From: an uncultured Pedobacter sp.
GTDB taxonomy: Bacteria > Bacteroidota > Bacteroidia > Sphingobacteriales > Sphingobacteriaceae
Reading direction: 5' to 3'
Assembly: GCF_946480185.1 (NCBI RefSeq)
Contig: NZ_CAMLIG010000019.1
Location: 1 to 64,000 of the forward strand
Length of the DNA stretch: 64,000 bases
Shown here in pieces: positions 45,526-52,991 of this stretch. The notes below the pieces were generated by a model, which worked only from the letters and a program-made list of their open reading frames with translations, did not search any database and was not told the DNA's origin. The position numbers and the translations under genes are program-made. Within the stretch, counting starts at the first letter, position 1. Each line of letters begins with the position of its first letter.

Positions 45526-46650
45526 ATGAATATTCCTGAGCTATTAAACAGGGCACTAAACTTTGAGTTTTTAAGTTTGGAAGAAGGCCTTCATTTATAC
45601 CATAACGCCACCACTCCGGAGTTAATGTACGTTGCCAACGAGTTAAGAAAAATTCAGGTTCCGCATGGAAAAGTAACTTGGCAAATAGATAGAAATGTAA
45701 ATACCACCAACGTTTGCATTGCAAACTGTAAGTTTTGTAATTTTTACAGAAGACCCGGGCATGAGGAAAGTTACATCACAGATATTGAAAGCTACAAACA
45801 AAAGATAGAAGAAACCATTAAGCTTGGAGGTGATCAGTTGCTTTTACAAGGCGGGCATCATCCAGATTTAGGCCTTCAGTTCTACGCCGATTTATTTAAA
45901 CAGCTAAAATCGCTTTATCCAACTATTAAACTCCACGCTTTAGGTCCACCAGAAATTGCTCACGTTGCAAAACTGGAAAACATGAGCCATTATGATGTTT
46001 TAAAAGCGTTGAAAGAAGCAGGCTTAGATTCACTTCCTGGTGCTGGTGCAGAGATTTTAAATGATAGAGTTCGTCGGTTAATATCTAAAGGTAAGTGTGG
46101 CGGGCAAGAATGGTTAGATGTAATGCGGGCCGCACACCAGTTAAATATTCCAACTTCTGCAACTATGATGTTTGGGCATATAGAAACTATTGAAGAACGC
46201 TTTGAGCATTTAATTTGGATCCGCGAGGTACAAAGCGAAAAACCCGAAGGTAATTATGGCTTTATAGCTTTTATTCCTTGGCCTTTTCAGGATGATGGAA
46301 CTTTGCTTAAAAAAGTACGTGGAATTACCAACAATGTAAATGGCGACGAATATATCAGAATGATAGCACTCAGCAGAATTATGTTGCCAAACGTTAAAAA
46401 TATACAGGCATCATGGTTAACCGTTGGAAAACAAGTTGCGCAAATTTGCCTACATGCAGGTGCAAATGATTTTGGTTCTATCATGATTGAAGAAAACGTA
46501 GTAAGCGCCGCTGGTGCTCCTCATCGTTTTACCTCAAATGGAATCCAGGAATCTATAAAGGAAGCTGGATTTGAGCCACAGTTGCGTACACAGCGTTATG
46601 AGTGGAGAACTGATGTACATGAGTTAACTCAGCAGGTGATTGATTATTAA
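45526..46650 (+). CDS. mqnC: Cyclic dehypoxanthine futalosine synthase, radical SAM
   Basis: Cyclises dehypoxanthine futalosine in menaquinone synthesis. With ATG at 45526 it has 374 residues. The cluster motif uses Cys64, Cys68 and Cys71 (NVCIANCKFC). QLLLQGGHHPDLGLQFYADLF, GLDSLPGAGAEIL, TSATMMFGHIETIEERFEHL and GSIMIEENVVSAAG are typical of MqnC and distinguish it from MqnE at 29 kb. It stands apart from mqnA and mqnE, 17 kb away. Confidence 0.94.
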   Translation: MNIPELLNRALNFEFLSLEEGLHLYHNATTPELMYVANELRKIQVPHGKVTWQIDRNVNTTNVCIANCKFCNFYRRPGHEESYITDIESYKQKIEETIKLGGDQLLLQGGHHPDLGLQFYADLFKQLKSLYPTIKLHALGPPEIAHVAKLENMSHYDVLKALKEAGLDSLPGAGAEILNDRVRRLISKGKCGGQEWLDVMRAAHQLNIPTSATMMFGHIETIEERFEHLIWIREVQSEKPEGNYGFIAFIPWPFQDDGTLLKKVRGITNNVNGDEYIRMIALSRIMLPNVKNIQASWLTVGKQVAQICLHAGANDFGSIMIEENVVSAAGAPHRFTSNGIQESIKEAGFEPQLRTQRYEWRTDVHELTQQVIDY

Positions 46651-46718
46651 TGAAGGATTGAAGGATTGAGTTTTTTCACTCAATACCCACTACGCAGTAC
46701 TCATTACTCACTACTTTT
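46651..46718 (+). repeat. GAAGGATTGAAG repeat and CACTACGCAGTACTCATTACTC tract
   Basis: Two copies of GAAGGATTGA lie next to each other (46652-46668). They run into a hairpin, ATTGAGT/ACTCAAT, and then word-like repeats of ACTAC, ACTCATTACTCACTAC to 46718. It fills the whole spacer between mqnC and scpB. Confidence 0.6.
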
Positions 46719-46724
46719 ACCAAC

Positions 46725-47282
46725 ATGATTGATCAGTATATTGAAGCTCTAATTTTTGCCTCTGATGCGAGTTTACGTATTGAAGAAATTATAATTTGTT
46801 TGCAAAGTGCCCTGGAAAAAGATTTTGAAGACAAGGAAGTAAAAGAAGCTATCGAGAACATAAAAAAACGATATACAGAACAATCTTCAGCGCTTGAGCT
46901 GGTTGAAATTTCTGGAGGTTATCAGTTTTTAACCCGAAAAGCGATGCAACCCATCGTAAACCAATTGCATATCCAAAAATCAAAAAAGAAATTAAGTCAG
47001 TCCGCTTTAGAAACCTTGTCCATCATCGCCTATAGGCAACCCATTACCAAGCTAGAGATTGAACAAATTAGAGGCGTAAACTGCGATTATACGATACAGA
47101 AACTGTTGGACAAAGATTTAATTAGCATTTCCGGCAAGGCTGATGGCCCCGGAAGGCCGCTTTTATACAACCTTAGCCAATATTTTTTAGATTATTTTGG
47201 CATTAATTCTATTACGGATTTGCCTCAGTTAAAGGACATTGAAGAAACGGCACAAATTGAAATTGGTGATAAGTCAGAATAA
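46725..47282 (+). CDS. scpB: Segregation and condensation protein B
   Basis: A 185-residue kleisin-associated subunit of the SMC-ScpAB complex, which compacts and segregates the chromosome. It has two winged-helix domains; IEALIFASDASLRIEEI starts the first, and LSQSALETLSIIAYRQPITKLEIEQIRGV and GRPLLYNLSQYFLDYFGI are the signature blocks of the second. The scpA partner is not in the window. Confidence 0.95.
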   Translation: MIDQYIEALIFASDASLRIEEIIICLQSALEKDFEDKEVKEAIENIKKRYTEQSSALELVEISGGYQFLTRKAMQPIVNQLHIQKSKKKLSQSALETLSIIAYRQPITKLEIEQIRGVNCDYTIQKLLDKDLISISGKADGPGRPLLYNLSQYFLDYFGINSITDLPQLKDIEETAQIEIGDKSE

Positions 47283-47296
47283 TTTTAAATGAATTT

Positions 47297-47325
47297 TTTG
47301 AAATTCAAATTTCCTTATATTTTTG
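47297..47325 (+). promoter_or_regulatory. Promoter of the small acidic protein gene
   Basis: TTTG at 47297-47300 and TATTTTTG at 47318-47325 are 17 bases apart, close to the Bacteroidota consensus. The leader would be about 70 bases. Confidence 0.55.
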
Positions 47326-47402
47326 CCTCAGGATAAACACCAAAAAAAATATTTTTATAAGATTTTTAAAAGTACTAAATTAGTAAAGTAAAAGAAATCA
47401 CA

Positions 47403-47594
47403 ATGGCAAAGCAAACCAAACCCACTAAAAGCCCAACCCCTAAAGTTACAGACGAGGATGAGGACGACAACCTTGAGATTGACCCAAAAGCAAAAAGCAA
47501 GTTTTCTGATGATGACGACGACGACTTTGATGCGCCTTTAGATGATCTCGATGGTTTCGATGATTTAAGTTTTGATGACGACGATGATTTTTAA
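47403..47594 (+). CDS. Small acidic disordered protein
   Basis: A 63-residue protein. The first 15 residues are basic and proline-rich (KQTKPTKSPTPK); from residue 17 it is dominated by Asp and Glu, with runs of five Asp and phenylalanines at intervals (FDDLSFDDDDDF). It has no fold that I can see. Its own promoter and a following terminator suggest a real single gene. An acidic tail with spaced aromatics could bind a basic partner, but no function is known. Confidence 0.75.
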   Translation: MAKQTKPTKSPTPKVTDEDEDDNLEIDPKAKSKFSDDDDDDFDAPLDDLDGFDDLSFDDDDDF

Positions 47595-47616
47595 ATCATT
47601 TTTAATATAGCTGTTT

Positions 47617-47650
47617 TAAAAGCATCCAATAAAAAAGGATGCTTTTTTTA
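47617..47650 (+). terminator. Rho-independent terminator of the acidic protein gene
   Basis: AAAAGCATCC and GGATGCTTTT pair as a 10-bp stem with an A-rich loop, followed by a T run. Confidence 0.9.
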
Positions 47651-47667
47651 TATCCTTACCTAATTAT

Positions 47668-48786
47668 ATGAAAATTTTAGAGGTTGATTCTCCAAAAAGA
47701 AAAAGAGAATTTTTAGATGTTGCCCGCGTAATTTATAAAAATGACGACGTTTGGGTTTGCCCGTTAGATAAGGATATTGATACCATATTTGATCCAGCAA
47801 AAAATAGTTTCCATAAACACGGAAAGGCAAAGCGATGGATTTTATTAGATGATAGTGACCGACTAATTGGAAGAATTGCTGCGTTCATAAACGATAGAAA
47901 GGCTTACACATTTGATAAACCAACCGGTGGTGTGGGTTTTGTAGAATGTATTGATGATTCTGAAGCGTTTAAACTGCTGTTTGACACTGCAAAGAAATGG
48001 TTGCAAGAAAACGGAATGGAAGCCATGTTGGGCCCAATAAACTTCGGTGAAAACGACACCTTTTGGGGATTGCTAATTGAGGGGTATACTCATCCGTCAT
48101 ACGGAATGAATTATAATAAACCGTATTACCACCAACATTTTAAAGATTATGGTTTTAAAACAGAGTATGAACAATTAACCAACCATTTGGATTTACACAA
48201 AGATTTTCCAGAGAGGTTTACAAAAATAGCAAACTGGGTTTCCAACAAACCGGGTTATACATTTGAACACCTGGATCCAAAAAACTTTGATAAGTACGCT
48301 AAGGATTTTATGGAAATTTATAACGACGGATGGAAAAGCTTCGATAATTTTTCGCCTATAAAACTTAGTACTGTTAAAGAAAGTTTTGAACAGATGAAGT
48401 TAATTATGGATCCAAAGCTGATTTGGTTTGCCTATATAAATGGCGAGCCAGCCTCGTTTGTAGTTATTTTACCCGATGCCAATTTAATGATTAAACCCTT
48501 AAACGGTAAACTTGATTTAATAGGCAAGCTGAAATTTATGTATAAAAAAATCAGAGGTGTAAACAGAATGCGGGCTATTGTAATGGGAACAAAAGAAAAG
48601 TTTCAGAAACATGGATTGGAGTCTGCTATTTTCATCAAGCTAAAAGAATATGTTATACCTAAAAACCAATACGATGAATTGGAACTTTCATGGGTTGGCG
48701 ATTTTAACGATAAAATGTTGGCCATTCATAGCGCTACAGGTTCCGTTTTCGGAAAAAGACATGCTACCTTAAGGTATGATTTCTAA
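47668..48786 (+). CDS. GNAT-like acyltransferase family protein
   Basis: A 372-residue cytosolic protein with an N-terminal half like GNAT enzymes (RWILLDDSDRLIGRIAAFI, GFVECIDDSEAFKLLFDTAKKWLQENG, LGPINFGENDTFWGLLIEG) and a second half with the motif ELSWVGDFNDKMLAIHSATGSVFGKRHATLRY at the end, which looks like a second acetyltransferase-like domain. Substrate unknown. It ends at a strong bidirectional terminator shared with the DUF5606 gene. Confidence 0.75.
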   Translation: MKILEVDSPKRKREFLDVARVIYKNDDVWVCPLDKDIDTIFDPAKNSFHKHGKAKRWILLDDSDRLIGRIAAFINDRKAYTFDKPTGGVGFVECIDDSEAFKLLFDTAKKWLQENGMEAMLGPINFGENDTFWGLLIEGYTHPSYGMNYNKPYYHQHFKDYGFKTEYEQLTNHLDLHKDFPERFTKIANWVSNKPGYTFEHLDPKNFDKYAKDFMEIYNDGWKSFDNFSPIKLSTVKESFEQMKLIMDPKLIWFAYINGEPASFVVILPDANLMIKPLNGKLDLIGKLKFMYKKIRGVNRMRAIVMGTKEKFQKHGLESAIFIKLKEYVIPKNQYDELELSWVGDFNDKMLAIHSATGSVFGKRHATLRYDF

Positions 48787-48805
48787 AATCCAATAAGCCA
48801 TAAAG

Positions 48806-48843
48806 AAAAAGGGTCTGAGAATTAATATTCTCAGACCCTTTTT
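48806..48843. terminator. Bidirectional terminator
   Basis: GGGTCTGAGAA (48811-48821) and TTCTCAGACCC (48828-48838) form an 11-bp stem with a short loop, flanked by A and T runs. It serves both convergent genes. Confidence 0.93.
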
Positions 48844-48865
48844 CAATGATATAAGTAGCGTTGGC

Positions 48866-49408
48866 TTATGGATTTTTACTTCCGCCAGCTTTTTTAGTAG
48901 CTACAGATTTAGTATTCGTTTTAACGTTTTTAGGTTTCGCAGTTTTCACTGTGTCCTGTTTCGATACCTTCGGAGCGTCTTTTTTAACTTCAGCTTTTTC
49001 TTCTTTAGCTTCATCAGCAAGCGGAGCTGCTTCGTTAAATAAAGGCATATCCTTTAAAATATGAAACCAGTTTACAATTTTCTTAATATCAGATGAATAA
49101 ACTTTTTCCTCGTCATGCTGTGGCGCAACTTCAAAAAAGAAAGTTCTTAAAACTTTACCATCAGCTTTAGCATCCGGAACGTTTTTGGCACCTTTCATTT
49201 TCTCAAAGATATCCTTAAGCCTTAAATCGTCATCTTCGCCGTAAACGGTGATATCTTCTAATGAAGCTAATTTAGCTGTAGAGATATTTACAATTGTTTT
49301 GACTTTTTGGTCGTCTAAGCTTTCTAAAATATAGCCCGATTTATTTTGGCCAATTAGTTTGTGCAATCCGGGTTTGCCCGAAACCGCTACAATTCCTGCT
49401 AAATTCAT
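48866..49408 (-). CDS. DUF5606 family protein
   Basis: A 180-residue protein conserved in Bacteroidota. The first 130 residues are a compact domain beginning LAGIVAVSGKPGLHKLIGQNKSGYI; the rest is a lysine-, alanine- and threonine-rich tail that is probably disordered and basic. No function is known. It is 11 bases downstream of the cyclophilin gene and most likely co-transcribed. Confidence 0.85.
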   Translation of the reverse strand: MNLAGIVAVSGKPGLHKLIGQNKSGYILESLDDQKVKTIVNISTAKLASLEDITVYGEDDDLRLKDIFEKMKGAKNVPDAKADGKVLRTFFFEVAPQHDEEKVYSSDIKKIVNWFHILKDMPLFNEAAPLADEAKEEKAEVKKDAPKVSKQDTVKTAKPKNVKTNTKSVATKKAGGSKNP

Positions 49409-49419
49409 AGTGTTGTTTA

Positions 49420-49881
49420 TTAAGCTTCAATAATATCTATACTGATGATTTTGTCACCTTGTTTAATGGCGTCAACAACGTCAACGTTTTCAACAACTTT
49501 ACCAAAACAAGTATGGTTTCTGTCTAAATGTGCAGTGTTGTTTCTGCTATGGCAAATAAAAAATTGCGAACCGCCAGTATTTCTGCCTGCATGCGCCATT
49601 GACAGTACACCTCTATCATGATATTGGTTTTCGCCACTTAACTCACAGTCAATCTGGTAACCTGGGCCGCCAGAACCTGCTTTGTATGCTGTGGCTTCTT
49701 CTTTAGAAAAAGGGCAACCGCCTTGAATCACAAAATCAGGAATAACACGGTGAAAGGTCAATCCATTATAAAAACCTTCTTTAGCTAGTTTTTTAAAATT
49801 TTCAACAGTTTTTGGGGCGTCGTTATCATAAAACTCAACGGTCATGTCGCCTTTCGCAGTTTTTATTATCGCTTTGCTCAT
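49420..49881 (-). CDS. Cyclophilin-type peptidyl-prolyl isomerase
   Basis: A 153-residue cytosolic cyclophilin, without signal peptide, that speeds proline isomerisation in folding proteins. The catalytic arginine is in [13 protein letters not shown], and [20 protein letters not shown] and [17 protein letters not shown] are typical. It is the first gene of a pair with DUF5606; TAATTTTG on the minus strand at 49906-49913 may be its -7 element. Confidence 0.95.
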   Translation of the reverse strand: MSKAIIKTAKGDMTVEFYDNDAPKTVENFKKLAKEGFYNGLTFHRVIPDFVIQGGCPFSKEEATAYKAGSGGPGYQIDCELSGENQYHDRGVLSMAHAGRNTGGSQFFICHSRNNTAHLDRNHTCFGKVVENVDVVDAIKQGDKIISIDIIEA

Positions 49882-49968
49882 CTTTAATTATTTTATTAAG
49901 AGTCGCAAAATTAGCAAAATTTTCTGCCCAGCTAAACGTTTTGGTGTAATATCCTTATTTTTAGAAAA

Positions 49969-51225
49969 ATGAAAGTAAAATATCTATTTGTAATTCTTGT
50001 TTTTTTATCAATAAAAACCTTTGCATCATCCATTTTGATACCAATGGATGAAAGCCAAAAGAACCATTTAAAAGCTTATGGATTAGCTTTTTATACACTA
50101 AAAAAGAATTTGGAGGTTGATTGGCTTTTAAATTATAGAGGTGGCAGTTTCCTGATATCATACAACCAACAAATTGAAGCCGAATTAAAAATAAGAGGAG
50201 TTAGTTACGATGTGTTGCCCGATGCGAAAGTGAATGCCATACTTACAGAAATTAACCAGCCAGACGTTAACATGGATATTGTTAAGCTGGAAAAAGCACC
50301 TAAAATTGCTGTTTATTCGCCCAAAAGCAAATTGCCTTGGGATGATGCCGTAACCTTGGTTTTAACTTACGCAGAAATCCCCTACGACGTAATTTACGAT
50401 GAAGACGTAATTGGAGGCAAACTACCGGAATATGATTGGTTGCACTTACACCACGAAGATTTTACCGGACAGTACGGACGTTTTTGGGCAAATTATCGTG
50501 GAGAAAGTTGGTATCAGGATGACGTGAGGAACCAAGAAGCGATGGCTAAAAAGCTAGGGTTTTCTAAAGTTTCGTTGATGAAATTGGCTGTCGCACAAAA
50601 AATCAAAGATTTTTGTGGTGGTGGAGGATTTTTATTTGCCATGTGTTCTGGCACAGATAGTTTTGATATTGCTTTGGCAGCAACCGGTGTTGATATTTGC
50701 GAGAGTATGTTTGATGGTGATGCTGCAGATGCGCAAGCGCAATCAAAATTGGATTATTCAAAATGTTTTGCTTTCCAAAACTTTAAGCTGGATTTAAACC
50801 CCATGAATTATGAGTTTTCTGATATTGATGTTACGCAAACTAGGCAAGTAGATAGAACTAGAGATTATTTTACACTTTTTGATTTCTCTGCAAAATGGGA
50901 TGTTGTGCCCACTATGCTTACCCAAAACCACGAAAAGGTAATTAAAGGTTTTATGGGGCAAACCACCGCGTTTAGGTCTTCTTTATTAAAACCCGATGTT
51001 TTGGTGATGGGCGAATTAAAATCTGCTGGAGAAGCAAGATACATCCATGGTGAATATGGTAAAGGACAATGGACATTTTACGGAGGGCATGATCCCGAAG
51101 ATTACCAGCATAAAGTTGGCGACCCTCCTACTGATCTAAGTTTATACCCAAATTCCCCAGGTTACCGTTTGATTTTAAACAATATTCTTTTCCCTGCGGC
51201 AAAAAAGAAGAAGCAAAAAACTTAG
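49969..51225 (+). CDS. Secreted protein of unknown function, often labelled asparagine synthetase B
   Basis: A 418-residue protein with a signal peptide (MKVKYLFVILVFLSIKTFAS). It has PKIAVYSPKSKLPWDDAVTLVLTYAEIPYD, WLHLHHEDFTGQYGRFW and GGGGFLFAMCSGTDSFDIALAATGVDICE, the last like the nucleophile elbow of a glutamine-amidotransferase-like fold with Cys in AMCSG. Relatives are sometimes labelled asparagine synthetase B, but there is no N-terminal catalytic Cys or synthetase domain, and it is exported, so the label is doubtful. Confidence 0.75.
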   Translation: MKVKYLFVILVFLSIKTFASSILIPMDESQKNHLKAYGLAFYTLKKNLEVDWLLNYRGGSFLISYNQQIEAELKIRGVSYDVLPDAKVNAILTEINQPDVNMDIVKLEKAPKIAVYSPKSKLPWDDAVTLVLTYAEIPYDVIYDEDVIGGKLPEYDWLHLHHEDFTGQYGRFWANYRGESWYQDDVRNQEAMAKKLGFSKVSLMKLAVAQKIKDFCGGGGFLFAMCSGTDSFDIALAATGVDICESMFDGDAADAQAQSKLDYSKCFAFQNFKLDLNPMNYEFSDIDVTQTRQVDRTRDYFTLFDFSAKWDVVPTMLTQNHEKVIKGFMGQTTAFRSSLLKPDVLVMGELKSAGEARYIHGEYGKGQWTFYGGHDPEDYQHKVGDPPTDLSLYPNSPGYRLILNNILFPAAKKKKQKT

Positions 51226-51285
51226 CAACTGTTTAAATTTCAATACACACTGTTGTATCAGATAATTTTCCTTAATTCGCATCAA

Positions 51286-51969
51286 ATGTTAGAAATTATC
51301 CATCAAGATGAAGATTTGGTTCTCATTAACAAGCTACACGGTTTGTTGGTTCACCAATCTCCTATTGCAAGAGATGCAGAAGAATTTGCACTTCAGTTAT
51401 TAAGAGACCAATTACAGAAAAATGTTTGGCCCGCACATCGGCTTGATAGAAAAACCGGCGGATTGTTACTTTTTGCCCTTAATAAAGAGACTAACGTTTT
51501 ACTACAGATGCTTTTTAGAGATAACCTCATCAAAAAAAAGTATTTAGCTATTGTACGTGGTCATACTCCAGATGAAATGGATATAGATTATCCTTTAAAA
51601 AAGGAAAACGGCGTTATGCAGGAAGCTTTCACACATTTTAAAACTTTGCAAAGGGCCGAAATTCCGGTTGCTTTTGGGAAACATGAAAGTTCACGCTACT
51701 CGCTTGTAGAAGCTGCTCCGCAAACCGGACGCATGCATCAGCTAAGAAAACATTTCGCACATATTAACCACCCTATTATTGGCGACCGACCTCATGGTTG
51801 CAATAAACAGAATAAGCTTTTTAAAGATACTTGGCAAATGGACACCATGATGTTGCATGCCTCTGAACTTAGTTTTATACATCCCTACTCCAAAAAAGAG
51901 GTTCATTTTAAAGCAAATATACAAACAGAGTTTTTACGGATGTTTGGATTAATGGGGTTCTCAATTTAA
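51286..51969 (+). CDS. RNA pseudouridine synthase, TruC-like
   Basis: A 227-residue RluA-family enzyme. The catalytic aspartate is in WPAHRLDRKTGGLLLFA. EIIHQDEDLVLINKLHGLLVH begins the domain, and APQTGRMHQLRKHFAHINHPIIGDRPHGC is the conserved later block. There is no N-terminal S4 domain. Length and the RDAEEFALQLLRDQ segment resemble TruC, which modifies tRNA position 65. Start chosen at ATG 51286; a TTG frame from 51253 adds 11 residues without conservation. Confidence 0.9.
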   Translation: MLEIIHQDEDLVLINKLHGLLVHQSPIARDAEEFALQLLRDQLQKNVWPAHRLDRKTGGLLLFALNKETNVLLQMLFRDNLIKKKYLAIVRGHTPDEMDIDYPLKKENGVMQEAFTHFKTLQRAEIPVAFGKHESSRYSLVEAAPQTGRMHQLRKHFAHINHPIIGDRPHGCNKQNKLFKDTWQMDTMMLHASELSFIHPYSKKEVHFKANIQTEFLRMFGLMGFSI

Positions 51970-52103
51970 ACCTTTTATTTAAACGAATGTTAAACGTACT
52001 TTAAGGCAAAAATCAACAATTGCTTTAAATCGATTAATTAGGGAGTCTTGTAGCTAATTTTCAGCTAGTGGTATCATTTAATTTCAGTTTGTTTTATCAA
52101 TTA

Positions 52104-52111
52104 TAAATTTG
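52104..52111 (+). promoter_or_regulatory. -7 element upstream of the CBM9-like gene
   Basis: TAAATTTG matches TAnnTTTG exactly, 22 bases before the ATG at 52134. The TTTG at 52088 is only 12 bases upstream, too close for a standard -33 element. Confidence 0.5.
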
Positions 52112-52133
52112 TTCAACTAATATTATTATTAAA

Positions 52134-52964
52134 ATGAAAATTAATGTATTAAAATACGGTAGTGCAATGCTTTTTGCCTCGTTGTTTAATGTTTTCTCTG
52201 TTTCTGCTCAAAAAATAGCTGATATTCAAGAAGAAAGTTTAGTAGTCTCCAAAATAAATGTTGATGGCAAAGCAAACGATTGGATAACACCTTTAAAAGC
52301 TTTTAATAAAAGTACTGGTTTAGCTTATACCATTGCAAATGATGATAAAAAGCTTTATATCATTATGCAGGCAAAGGATGCTACAACGACCCGTAAAATT
52401 TTAATGGGTGGTATAACCTTTAGTTTAAATGCAGATGGCAAAAAAAGGTCGAAAGAATTATTGAATTTAACTTATCCGGTAATTACCCGTAATAGCCGAA
52501 GAGCAGCTATGGGTGGCGGAGGGCAAAGGGCTGCTTATGGCTCCTACCAAACCATGACACAGGAACAACGCGACTCTATGCAAAACGCTATTGGACAAAG
52601 AGAACTGGATGGTGCAAAGGATATACGCATTTCGGGCTTCAAAGACGTTACCGATACATTAGTTTCTATTTTCAATGAATATAGTATTAAAGCAATGGCC
52701 AGCTTGGATAAAAACGGAACTTATACTTATGAAATTGGAATTCCCCTAGAATTATTACCTGTCGATATTCACAAAGAATTTGGTTATAACATAAAAGTTA
52801 ATGGTTTAGAGATGAGAAACTTTGGCGGAGGCAACAGAGGCGGAGACCGACCAGCAGGTGGTTTTGGTGGCGGAGGTCAGCGAGATGGCGGAAGAGGTGG
52901 ATTTAACTTCCAGGATTTGATGACGCCCACAGATTTTTGGGGAAAATATACAATAGCTAAATAA
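52134..52964 (+). CDS. Secreted CBM9/DOMON-like protein
   Basis: A 276-residue exported protein with a signal peptide ending near FSVSAQ. Residues about 38-125 (VDGKANDWITPLKAFNKSTGLAYTIANDDKKLYIIMQA and GITFSLNADGKKR) follow the beta-sandwich pattern of CBM9-like modules. A glycine- and arginine-rich stretch GGGNRGGDRP to GGRGGF occupies residues 226-257. It is 27 bases before the outer-membrane barrel gene, and the two probably work together at the surface. Ligand unknown. Confidence 0.75.
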   Translation: MKINVLKYGSAMLFASLFNVFSVSAQKIADIQEESLVVSKINVDGKANDWITPLKAFNKSTGLAYTIANDDKKLYIIMQAKDATTTRKILMGGITFSLNADGKKRSKELLNLTYPVITRNSRRAAMGGGGQRAAYGSYQTMTQEQRDSMQNAIGQRELDGAKDIRISGFKDVTDTLVSIFNEYSIKAMASLDKNGTYTYEIGIPLELLPVDIHKEFGYNIKVNGLEMRNFGGGNRGGDRPAGGFGGGGQRDGGRGGFNFQDLMTPTDFWGKYTIAK

Positions 52965-52991
52965 ATTTTATAGGTTTTTTCCCCATTATAT

